Source of the DNA: JBHELQ01 sp046262995
Lineage (GTDB): Bacteria > Actinomycetota > Thermoleophilia > Solirubrobacterales > Thermoleophilaceae
Length of the DNA stretch: 64,000 nt
Reading direction: 5' to 3'
Assembly (NCBI GenBank): GCA_046262995.1
Contig: JBHELQ010000064.1
Coordinates: 1-64,000, forward strand
In this document: positions 57,132 through 64,000 of the stretch, one piece after another
Position numbering within the stretch: position 1 is the first letter of the stretch
How the letters are laid out: every line of letters starts with the position of its first letter
Position numbers and translations under genes: made by a program
The notes under the pieces: model-generated
What the model was told of the DNA's origin: nothing
Seen by the model: only the letters and a program-made list of their open reading frames with translations
The model's database searches: none

Positions 57132-57601
57132 CCGCACGCCCGCCAGAGCCCTCGACCAGCAGCCCGCGCCCGCTCCGCGTCGGCCGCGAACCTCGCCGCA
57201 TAGCGGTCGTTCGGCGGGATCGTGAGCGGCCGTGCGTATCCCCGCGCCACGAGCAGCTCGTTGAACAGCCGCCCATCCCGAAGCCAGACATACGCAAGCG
57301 CCCGCCCGTACCGGTCCCGCCCCTCGACCCCCATCCGGTACCGCACCCGAACGCCGGGCCGAAGCACGCGCTTCGTATACGCCGAAGCAGCCGGCCCGAA
57401 GCACTCCACCGACCCATACACCTCCGGCGTATCCACGCCGATCAACCGAACCCGCCCGAGCCCGGACAGCCAAACCGTGTCCCCATCCACCACACGAGTG
57501 ACGGTGGCAAGGTGACCGCCACCCCCGGGCCCGCCACACCCAATGAAACACAGCAGAACCAGGGGACCGGCAAGTAGGCGGCGAAAAGCGAGCCTGGCAA
57601 G
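57128..57601 (-). CDS. Secreted thermonuclease-like (SNase) lipoprotein, start unresolved
   Basis: The domain reads VTRVVDGDTVWLSGLGRVRLIGVDTPE, YTKRVLRPGVRVRY, and GRDRYGRALAYVWL to GLWRACG, with Asp, Arg and Glu positions of the staphylococcal nuclease fold. Ahead of it a membrane segment with lipobox FIGC gives a lipoprotein signal. No ATG, GTG or TTG lies in frame near the signal; the coordinate given marks where the signal-like sequence begins, and a CTG at 57562 is one candidate. The n-region is encoded by the 3' part of repeat copy B. Confidence 0.72.
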   Translation of the reverse strand, partial: LARLAFRRLLAGPLVLLCFIGCGGPGGGGHLATVTRVVDGDTVWLSGLGRVRLIGVDTPEVYGSVECFGPAASAYTKRVLRPGVRVRYRMGVEGRDRYGRALAYVWLRDGRLFNELLVARGYARPLTIPPNDRYAARFAADAERARAAGRGLWRACG

Positions 57602-57675
57602 GAAGCAGGCCCGAAGGCTTGGTGGGCCAAGCCGAGGGCCGATGACACCGCCAGGCGAAGCTTTGCAGCCGCCTA
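57575..57675 (-). repeat. Structured ~101-base element, copy B (between unknown gene and nuclease gene)
   Basis: On the minus strand TAGGCGGC and GCCGCCTA form a perfect 8-bp outer stem that includes the TAG stop of the upstream gene. The inner parts repeat copy A: TGCAAAGCTTCG, a GCCTGGC/GCCAGGC stem, CATCGG, a GGCCC/GGGCC stem, a GCTTGG-CCCA-CCAAGC hairpin, TGCTTCCTTG and CGCTTTTC. Stem bases differ from copy A but remain paired. Confidence 0.8.
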
Positions 57676-58128
57676 GTTGTCGGTCCCGAGGCGGTCCCAG
57701 GTGTAGAGCGAGATCGCCTCCGCCGCCAACTCCATCAGCCGCGGCCCCGACAGCCATGGCAGCACCGCGTCGAGCGCCTGGTCCTCGCTGACCCCGGCGT
57801 CGAAGGCGTCGTCGCCCTTGAACCCCGCCGCGATCCGGAGCGCCTCGCGCCGGTGCTCGCCGAGGCGCGGGAAGGCCTTGAGCAGGAAGTCCTTGTTGGC
57901 GATCGGCTGGCCCACCTCGAGCGAGGCGTGCCAGGCGGCGAGCATCGAGAGGTCGTCCTCGTCCAGGTCGTCGACGGCCTTCGCGTAGTGCCCCTCCAGC
58001 TCGTCGTCCGGGATCTCGTCCACCCATGCCCTGACCACCTCGCCAACGAGTTGCCGCCGCGCGTCGCGCCCGACGGCCTCCGCGACGACCCTGATCGCTT
58101 GCTGTGGCTCGATAAAGCAGAGAGGCAT
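57673..58128 (-). CDS. Helical protein of unknown function
   Basis: The 151-residue protein starts MPLCFIEPQQAIRVVAEAVG and is predicted mainly helical and acidic, with DEIPDDELEGHYAKAVDDLDEDDLSMLAAWHA and a C-terminal GPRLMELAAEAISLYTWDRLG. I do not recognise the family. ATG at 58128 is preferred to an upstream start that adds only Arg-rich sequence. Its stop codon is the first base-paired part of repeat copy B. Confidence 0.6.
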   Translation of the reverse strand: MPLCFIEPQQAIRVVAEAVGRDARRQLVGEVVRAWVDEIPDDELEGHYAKAVDDLDEDDLSMLAAWHASLEVGQPIANKDFLLKAFPRLGEHRREALRIAAGFKGDDAFDAGVSEDQALDAVLPWLSGPRLMELAAEAISLYTWDRLGTDN

Positions 58129-58199
58129 GGGATCCCGCCCCCCAATCGGACGAAGGGCTGATCGCACGATAGGAGCCGCTCCTGACGGAACCGGGCGCT

Positions 58200-58688
58200 T
58201 TACGGCCGCAGGCCGGTGATGACCCAGCCGCCCCGCGCACGCCGCAGGGTCACGGTCTGACCGCTGGAGAGCCGCACGCTTGCGCGCCGGCCGGCCATCC
58301 GCACCCGCTGGACGGACTCCTCGTCGGAGCTCGGGACTCGCGTCAGGTCAATGCCCGCGGCCCGCGCACAGCCCTCGAGCGAGGTCGGCGGGTGTCCCAG
58401 CAGGCGGCAGGCGGTGGCGGCGTCGGAGCGCTCGACGCTCGCGAAGAAGAACGCGACCGTACGCTCGATCGCCGCGCGCCTGGGATTTCGCTTCAGCGGC
58501 TCGGTGGCCGTGCCCGTCCCCGTCCCGCTCGGCTTGGTCGCGGTCGGCCCGGTCCCCGTCGCGGTCCCGGTGCCGGTCGGGCTCGACGCGGAGGGCTCCT
58601 TGTCGCCTCCACCGCAGCCGGCCAGGGCAAGCAGGCTTGCCGCGATCGCGGCGATCAACGTGCTGCGCTGACGACGGTCGCCCCGCAC
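58200..58688 (-). CDS. Lipoprotein with Gly/Thr-rich linker and NTF2-like domain
   Basis: The 162-residue product has a lipoprotein signal (LIAAIAASLLALAGC), a low-complexity Thr/Gly/Pro linker of repeated TGTG units, and a domain of about 90 residues (AIERTVAFFFASVERSDAATACRLL to RRARGGWVITGL) resembling NTF2-like extracytoplasmic proteins. GTG at 58688 follows TAGCTT by seven bases. Function unknown; the linker suggests it extends through the cell wall. Confidence 0.75.
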   Translation of the reverse strand: MRGDRRQRSTLIAAIAASLLALAGCGGGDKEPSASSPTGTGTATGTGPTATKPSGTGTGTATEPLKRNPRRAAIERTVAFFFASVERSDAATACRLLGHPPTSLEGCARAAGIDLTRVPSSDEESVQRVRMAGRRASVRLSSGQTVTLRRARGGWVITGLRP

Positions 58689-58715
58689 GGCGCCGAAGCT
58701 AGCAACGATGGCCGC

Positions 58716-61700
58716 TCAGCCCGCCGCAAGCGTGTGCTCGGGGCCCCAGGAGCAGAGCGCGGGCTGACCCGGGCAGTCGGCGCAGAGCTCCCGGTGCGGG
58801 TGCTCGGTGGGCGCGAACCTGGCCTCGACCACCCCTCGCGCGAGCTCCAGCAGCTCGCGCTCCAGGTCGCCCGTCTGCGCGGCCTCGAACACGCTGAGCA
58901 CGGGCTCGTCCGCCCGCTCCAGGAACAGGTGCGCGACCTCGACCCGCGCGGCCCTGCCGCGGAGCGCGGCCAGGGCGTAGACGACGCGCTGGGTCGCGTA
59001 CTTCTCGTCGCAGACGGCGGTCGGGTCTCGCCCGTCCAGCGGATCGCTCTTGTAGTCGACGATCAGGGTCCTGTCCGGCTCGACCGCGTGGACGTCCAGG
59101 AACCCGTTCACGAGCAGGCTGCGCCCGGGGGACTCCGGCAGCTCGAGCGGAAAGGCGAAGGGCTGCTCGGTACGGACACGTTCCGCGCCTGCGATGCGCT
59201 CCCGGAGCGGCGAGTCGCAAAACGCCTCGATCAGCCCGCGCACTCCCGCCACGTCCCGCTCGCCGGGCTCGGCGACGCCGTGCTGCTCGATCAGCTCGGC
59301 GACCGCCTTCGCGGACGGCACCGCCGGGCGCGCGAAGTCGAGCCGCTCGAGCAGCTCGTGAACGATCGTGCCGCGCAGCAGCGCGGGCAGCTCGTCGGCG
59401 GCCCGCGGCTCGCGCGCGTCTGTCTCCCCGAGCTCCGGGCCCGCGGCCAGGTCGAGCTTCGCCTGCACCCCGGGCGCCCCGCCCCCGCCGAGCCGCAGGC
59501 TGTCGGCGCCCGGCAACCGCAGCGCGCGCTCCAGGTAGAAGCGGTAGCCGCAGCGCTTGTAGGCCTGGAGGCCCGAGTAGGAGAGGCGGCTGACCGGCAG
59601 CGCCCGCGGAGCGGAGACGCCGCCGAGCGCGAGCGGTGGCGTGGCCTCGAGCTTGGCTGGAGCGGTGGGCTCAGGGCGCAGCGGGTCACGGTCGGACGCG
59701 GGCAGGAGCTCATCGAGCGTGTCCGGCGCGCAGCGCGTCCAGCGAACCCGCACCTCCCGCCCGTTCCAGGCGCCCGGGCTCACGCCGCTCGCACCCTCGG
59801 CGGGGAGCCCCGGGCAGAAGCGGCGCCAGATCCAACGCATCGGCTCCTCGAGCGGCGCCGGCCCGGGCCGCTTCTCCAGGTCGGTCGCTCCACTCAACAC
59901 CAGGCGCTCCTGGGCGCGGGTGATCGCCACATAGAAGATCCGCCGCTCCTCCTGCTCGTCGGCGAGCCGCTGCTCGTCGCGGATCCGTCGCATCTCGGCG
60001 CTGTCGACGGAGCCGCCGCCGAGAGAGGCCAGCCGCAGGCCGAGCCGCCCGTCGTCCGAGATCCGCAGGCCGCCGTAGTCCTCCCTGCCGAGCTTCCCCA
60101 GGTCGGCCACGCACACGACCGGGAACTCGAGGCCCTTGGCGCGGTGCACAGTCATCAGCCGCACCGCGTCGAGCTCCTCGGCCTCGAGCGGAGCCTCCCC
60201 CTCGCGCTCCTGGATCAGGTCGCGCTCGGCGACGAAGTCGATGAAGCCACGCAGGTCGCGGCCCTCGTCGGCCTCGTACTCGCGCGCCATGCGCATGAGC
60301 TTGCGCACGTTCGCCATGCGGCGCTCGCCGGCCGGCAGCGCCAGGATGCGGCGGTCGTAGCCGGTCGAGGTCACCGCGCGGTCAACGAGCCGCTCCAGCG
60401 ACACGCGCGGAGCCGCCCGCCGTTCCGCGTCGAACAGCCGCACGAAGCGACCGATGCGCTCGCGATCGGCTTCGGGCAGACGCGCCTCCAGGTCGTCGCT
60501 GCCATCGCCGTCCGGGAGGAAGGCCTGGGTGAGCGTCCACCAGACGTCGCGCGCCAGGCGCCGGCGCCGCAGTCCGACGATCGCCACGGCGTCGAGCGAG
60601 GCGCCCACGAACGGGGAGGCGAGCAGCGAGAAGATCGCGAGCTCGTCACGCGGGTTGGCCAGTGCCGCCAGCCAGTGGCGCAGGTCGCCGACCTGCTGCT
60701 GGCTCCAGTAGCCGCGCCCGCCGACGACATGGGTAGGCACGCCGCGCTCCTCGAGCGCGCGCTCGTACACCGACATGTGCGTCGTGGCCCGCAGCAGCAG
60801 GACGACGTCGCGGTACGACCAGCCGCCGCTTCCCGCGAGCTCCTGCACTCGCTTGGCCAGCAGCCGCGCCTCCGCTGCCCGCCAGTGCGCGACCGAGCGC
60901 ATCCCCGCCCCGAACGGCTCCTCCCGGCCCGCGAAGGTCGCGTCGAAGCGCTGCCTGCCACGGTCGGTCACGAGGAGCTCGACAGCCGGCTCCCCAAGCG
61001 CCTTCCGGCGCCTCGGTCCGGGGGGCTCGCGCAGTGGCTCGAAGTCGGCTCCCCAGAGGTCCTCGAACGCCATGTCGATCGCGTCGATGAGCTCCGGGCG
61101 GCTGCGGAAGTTCGCCGTCAGGCTCTCGACGCTCCCCTCTCCACGAGCCCGCTCCTGGTGCTCGCGGAACACGCCGACGTCGGCGTTGCGAAAGCCGTAG
61201 ATCGACTGGTGCTCGTCGCCGACCCGGAACAGGTTGTCGCGCGAGATCAGCTCGAGCAGCGCGTTTTGAAGCCGGTTCACGTCCTGGAACTCGTCGACCA
61301 GGACGTGGCTGAACCTGCCGGCGTACTGCTCCCGGATGCCGGCATCGCCCTCCAGCACGTCCCTGGCGATCAGCTCGAGGTCCTCGAAGTCGATCCCGGA
61401 GCGGGCGCGCTTCAGCTCGTCGTAGCGGTCGCCGTAGAGGGCGAGCAGCTCGCGCAGGAGAGCGTGATCCCCGGCGCTGCGGCTCAGGGCGCACCACTCC
61501 TCGTACGCGGCCCGCGCGCGCTCGTAGGCTTCGCAGGCGGAGCCCTTGAGCGCCTTGGCGCCGCCCTTGACCCGCAACGCCTCGACGTCGCGAGGGTGAT
61601 GGGACGGACTGTCGCCGAGCGCCTCCGCGCATCCCTCGAGCAGGGCCAGCGCCTCCTCGACCTGCTTGCCGCTCCCGGCGGCTCCGAGCTCGGCGAGCGC

Positions 61701-62300
61701 CCGGGAGGCGACCGCCAACAGCTCCGCCCGCGCGGCCGCCCCGGTCGAGGGCTCGGGCGCCCTGACCTCGGGCAGCGAGGGCCGCCGCTCGCCCCGGCTG
61801 CGCAGGCGCGAGTAGGCCGTGCGCACCATCGCTCTCAGCTTGTCGGGCGTATAGGCGGCGACCAGCTCGAGCCGCTCCGCCCCCGCCCCCTCCAGGAAGT
61901 CCGCCAGGGCCCCGTCGAAGGCGTCGAGGCCGACCCGCTCGGTCTCGAGCTCCCCGAGCACCCGGTACTCGGGGTCGATCCCCGCCCGGAGCGCGTGCGC
62001 CCGGAGCACCCGTGAGCAGAACCCGTGGATCGTCGAGATCCAGGCTCCCTCCGCCGCGCGGGCCTCCTCACGGCGGCCGAGCTCCAGGAAGCGCGCGCGG
62101 ATCCTGCTCCCCAGCTGGGCGGCGGCCTTGTCGGTGAAGGTGATCGCGAGGATCGACTCGAGCGGCGCGCCGTCGTCGATCACCGCCCTTACGAAGCGCT
62201 CCACCAGCACCGACGTCTTGCCCGTCCCGGCCCCCGCCCTGACGAGCAGCGGGCCCTCCCGCCGCCCGATCGCGCGCAGCTGCTCGTCGGTGAAGTCCAT
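58716..62300 (-). CDS. addA: AddA-type UvrD helicase with C-terminal Fe-S nuclease domain
   Basis: The 1194-residue protein has a Walker A motif (AGAGTGKT, about 22-29), UvrD motifs TFTDKAAAQLGSR, DEFQDVNRLQN, VGDEHQSIYGFRNAD and VMTVHRAKGLEFPVV-like segment, and a RecB-type nuclease domain at the C-terminus with LIVDYKSDPL. Four cysteines fit an Fe-S staple: one in YKRCGYRFYL and three in CADCPGQPALC near the end. With the upstream gene it forms a double-strand-break resection complex. ATG overlaps the upstream stop by one base. Confidence 0.92.
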   Translation of the reverse strand: MDFTDEQLRAIGRREGPLLVRAGAGTGKTSVLVERFVRAVIDDGAPLESILAITFTDKAAAQLGSRIRARFLELGRREEARAAEGAWISTIHGFCSRVLRAHALRAGIDPEYRVLGELETERVGLDAFDGALADFLEGAGAERLELVAAYTPDKLRAMVRTAYSRLRSRGERRPSLPEVRAPEPSTGAAARAELLAVASRALAELGAAGSGKQVEEALALLEGCAEALGDSPSHHPRDVEALRVKGGAKALKGSACEAYERARAAYEEWCALSRSAGDHALLRELLALYGDRYDELKRARSGIDFEDLELIARDVLEGDAGIREQYAGRFSHVLVDEFQDVNRLQNALLELISRDNLFRVGDEHQSIYGFRNADVGVFREHQERARGEGSVESLTANFRSRPELIDAIDMAFEDLWGADFEPLREPPGPRRRKALGEPAVELLVTDRGRQRFDATFAGREEPFGAGMRSVAHWRAAEARLLAKRVQELAGSGGWSYRDVVLLLRATTHMSVYERALEERGVPTHVVGGRGYWSQQQVGDLRHWLAALANPRDELAIFSLLASPFVGASLDAVAIVGLRRRRLARDVWWTLTQAFLPDGDGSDDLEARLPEADRERIGRFVRLFDAERRAAPRVSLERLVDRAVTSTGYDRRILALPAGERRMANVRKLMRMAREYEADEGRDLRGFIDFVAERDLIQEREGEAPLEAEELDAVRLMTVHRAKGLEFPVVCVADLGKLGREDYGGLRISDDGRLGLRLASLGGGSVDSAEMRRIRDEQRLADEQEERRIFYVAITRAQERLVLSGATDLEKRPGPAPLEEPMRWIWRRFCPGLPAEGASGVSPGAWNGREVRVRWTRCAPDTLDELLPASDRDPLRPEPTAPAKLEATPPLALGGVSAPRALPVSRLSYSGLQAYKRCGYRFYLERALRLPGADSLRLGGGGAPGVQAKLDLAAGPELGETDAREPRAADELPALLRGTIVHELLERLDFARPAVPSAKAVAELIEQHGVAEPGERDVAGVRGLIEAFCDSPLRERIAGAERVRTEQPFAFPLELPESPGRSLLVNGFLDVHAVEPDRTLIVDYKSDPLDGRDPTAVCDEKYATQRVVYALAALRGRAARVEVAHLFLERADEPVLSVFEAAQTGDLERELLELARGVVEARFAPTEHPHRELCADCPGQPALCSWGPEHTLAAG

Positions 62301-64000
62301 CAGCCCTCGCTCCGGCAGATCGACGGGTACGAGCAGCCCCCGTCGTAGGCGCAGCTATCGGGGGTGCAGCGGAGCTCTCCGCGCGCCATACGGGCGGCGG
62401 TCTCGGAGATCCGTGCCGACGCGTCCTCCAGGCGCTGCCTGAACTCGTCCGGCTCTCGGCGGTCGTTGGAGACGAAGTCCGACCCGAGCTGCGGCAGGTC
62501 GGCCACCAGCCCGCGCGCCCGGCGATCCTCGCCTCCCAGCGGCACGTAGACCCCGCCCGCGGGCTCCAGGCCATGGAGCTCCTCGACCGCCAGCATGTAC
62601 AGGGCGGCCTGGAAGCGGTTCTCGCGCTCCCAGCTGTCGGCCTTGTAGGCGGCGACCGACTTGCCGCTCTTGTAGTCGCGCACGAGGGCGTGTCCGTCCC
62701 AGGTGTCCACGCGGTCGATCACCCCGCGGACGTTCACGCCCGCGACCTCGATGGGCCCGAAGCGCAGCTCCAAATGCTCGGGCTCGAACTGGCTGTCGGA
62801 CTCGGCCTCGTGGCGCAGGAAGCGCAACAGGTCGAACTGGAGCCGCCGCACCGCGGCACGGACGCGCGTCTGCTTGGGGGACAGCTGGAACTCCGAGCGC
62901 CTCAGCTCGAGCTCCTCCAGCAGGATCTGCTCCGCCTGCGCGAGATTCCCGCTCGTCACCCGTCGGGAGCCGGTGGCCTCGCGCAGCCGGCGGTAGGTCC
63001 CCTCCAGGACCGCGTGGGCATAGCGGCCGCGCACCATCGCCTCCGGGTCGGGCTCGAGCGCCTCCGGCCTGAGCAGGCTGTCGACGAGCCACTTCACCGG
63101 ACAGTCGGCGAAGCGCTCGAGCGCCGCGGCCGACACCGACTCGCGCGCGGCCAGCTCCTCGCGCACCCCCGGGTCGGTGAGCGGGCCCGGCTCGGGGGCG
63201 GCGGCGCGCGGGCCGCGCAGGGCGATCGTGCGCGCCCATTCCTCCGCGGTGGGCGCACCCTCCGGCGCCCACGTCACCTCCGACAGCGATCGGCGGCGCT
63301 CGGCCGGCCCATCGAACAGGTCCCGCACGTCCTCGACGAAGAAGGAGGGGGAGGCGGGGTTTCCCTCCTCGTCGCAGTAGCGCGCGCTGAGGACCAGCGA
63401 GCTCTCCGCCCGCGAGGCGCAGACGTAGAAGAGATAACGTTCGCGATCGAGTCGGTCCTCGCGCAGCGGGAGCGCGAGGCCGCTCGTCTTGGCGATCTCG
63501 GTCCGGTCGGAGTCCGGCAGGAAGGGCTCCGGCGAGCTGCCGCGCGGGAACTCCTCCTCCTGCAACCCGCAGACGAAGACGGAGTGGAAGCGGCGGGCGC
63601 GGATGGCACCCGGGCTCGCGACCTGGACGCGATCCGGTTGGGGGTTCTCCCCCAGCCGCAGCCTGAGCTCGGAGAGCGTCTCGTGAAGCGCGGCGTGGTC
63701 CAGGGACGCCAGCGTGCCGGCCCCGATCAGCGCGTGGATCTGCGCCAGAGCGTCGTGGGCCGCGTCGAAGGTTCGGGGGTCCTCGAGCTCCGACCCGTCG
63801 AGAACCGGCGCCATGCGGCGGTACGGAGCCGTGAACAGCCGCTGCAGCGCCCGGTCGAGCTCCCTGACGAACACGGCCATGTCCCCGGCGCCCCGCAGGC
63901 GGTCGAGCTCGTCGAGCCGGAGCTGCTCGGGCTTCCAGGGCGCGTCCTCCCAGATCTTCCGCGCGGCCTCCGCGGACTCGGCGCCCTGCTTTCGGACCTC
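62300..64000 (-). CDS. addB: AddB-like helicase-nuclease partner, C-terminal part (cut by window edge)
   Basis: The frame enters from the window edge and runs 566 codons. It shows a helicase C-terminal-like part (FHSVFVCGLQEEEFPRG, YLFYVCASRAESSLVLSAR) and a RecB-type nuclease (GVIDRVDTWDGHALVRDYKSGKS) flanked by cysteines in FADCPVKWL and CTPDSCAYDGGCSYPSIC that suit a 4Fe-4S cluster. The Walker A region is outside the window, so AddB versus an AdnA-like protein cannot be decided. Confidence 0.85.
   Translation of the reverse strand, partial: EVRKQGAESAEAARKIWEDAPWKPEQLRLDELDRLRGAGDMAVFVRELDRALQRLFTAPYRRMAPVLDGSELEDPRTFDAAHDALAQIHALIGAGTLASLDHAALHETLSELRLRLGENPQPDRVQVASPGAIRARRFHSVFVCGLQEEEFPRGSSPEPFLPDSDRTEIAKTSGLALPLREDRLDRERYLFYVCASRAESSLVLSARYCDEEGNPASPSFFVEDVRDLFDGPAERRRSLSEVTWAPEGAPTAEEWARTIALRGPRAAAPEPGPLTDPGVREELAARESVSAAALERFADCPVKWLVDSLLRPEALEPDPEAMVRGRYAHAVLEGTYRRLREATGSRRVTSGNLAQAEQILLEELELRRSEFQLSPKQTRVRAAVRRLQFDLLRFLRHEAESDSQFEPEHLELRFGPIEVAGVNVRGVIDRVDTWDGHALVRDYKSGKSVAAYKADSWERENRFQAALYMLAVEELHGLEPAGGVYVPLGGEDRRARGLVADLPQLGSDFVSNDRREPDEFRQRLEDASARISETAARMARGELRCTPDSCAYDGGCSYPSICRSEG

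Noticed and set aside
57442..57648. Short frame beginning in repeat copy B (SSALGLAHQAFGPASL)
   Set aside because: Similar text (ARQAFGPASL) appears at copy A because the nucleotide repeat is conserved, not because a protein is; the frame conflicts with the nuclease domain.
58392..62015. Very long open frame (about 1200 codons) opposite the addA helicase gene
   Set aside because: It is the antisense shadow of addA in GC-rich sequence; the translation is Arg/Ala/Gly/Leu-rich without motifs, while the minus strand has clear helicase and nuclease motifs.
1..64000. tRNA, rRNA, CRISPR, prophage, insertion sequence
   Set aside because: I looked for T-loop and anticodon-stem patterns, regularly spaced repeats, transposases, integrases and phage structural genes and saw none; a tRNAscan or CRISPR finder run would settle it.

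Overview
The window is dense, very GC-rich and fully bacterial. Gene content points to an actinobacterium outside the mycobacteria and streptomycetes, most likely of the Thermoleophilia (Solirubrobacterales/Gaiellales) type. The markers are a GuaB3-type IMP dehydrogenase homologue, a CysO/CysM/MoeZ/JAMM cysteine pathway, a c-di-AMP riboswitch in front of a cell-wall peptidase, an SUF-only Fe-S system, and many genes whose start codon lies 6-9 bases after a TANNNT box, as expected for leaderless mRNAs. The taxonomic call is inference. I see no rRNA, tRNA, CRISPR, phage or insertion sequence.

Layout. 1-1.8 kb: glmM (truncated by the window edge), rpsI with a very long acidic N-terminal extension, and rplM, all on the minus strand. 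1.9-3.4 kb: c-di-AMP riboswitch and an M23 peptidase lipoprotein. 3.4-7.5 kb: small stress and cupin genes, then guaB3-guaA. 7.5-13.9 kb: a sugar kinase, a D,D-carboxypeptidase and a LysM protein in one overlapping operon, pyrF, HU, a roadblock-like pair, then the murI-rph-rdgB-cation efflux operon up to 15.4 kb. 15.4-23.1 kb: an Flp pilin, an asparagine synthetase plus glycosyltransferase pair, a histone-deacetylase-like amidohydrolase, nadB, a flavin reductase and an R2lox-type di-metal oxidase. 23.2-31.2 kb: a small Cys/His-motif protein, HyuA/HyuB hydantoinase with a 3-hydroxyisobutyrate dehydrogenase relative, a DUF1802 gene behind a promoter-terminator leader, a gluzincin-like protease and a GAF-GGDEF diguanylate cyclase.

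31.3-40.5 kb: acyl-CoA dehydrogenase, a JAMM peptidase, two Tat-exported ferritin-like proteins beside tatA, then cysM, a GNAT, cysO and a rhodanese-ThiF protein. Together with the JAMM protein these make up a complete sulfur-carrier-dependent cysteine route. A NarL-type two-component pair and SCO1 follow. 40.5-49.6 kb: rrf2-sufC-sufD-sufS-sufU, some redox genes, a ZIP metal transporter behind a DtxR/MntR-like palindrome, and a detached sufB. 49.6-58.7 kb: nitronate monooxygenase, a DipZ-like thioredoxin that has lost its active-site cysteines, ispH, a wax-ester synthase, a DUF59/SufT protein with a lipoate ligase relative, FxsA, and a secreted nuclease. 58.7-64 kb: an AddAB-type helicase-nuclease pair cut by the window edge.

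The signal I find most worth pursuing is a pair of about 100-base elements at 36658-36764 and 57575-57675. Each starts inside the stop codon of a minus-strand gene. Their outer stems are completely different in sequence yet perfectly complementary, and the inner stems show compensatory changes around conserved unpaired blocks. A second, unrelated palindrome family (3423-3469 and 35809-35857) also sits at gene ends. Further points are a CysO whose Gly-Gly is masked by five extra residues, a 16-base identical promoter block shared by cysM and the moeZ-like gene, and several genes whose conserved N-terminus has no ATG/GTG/TTG start.
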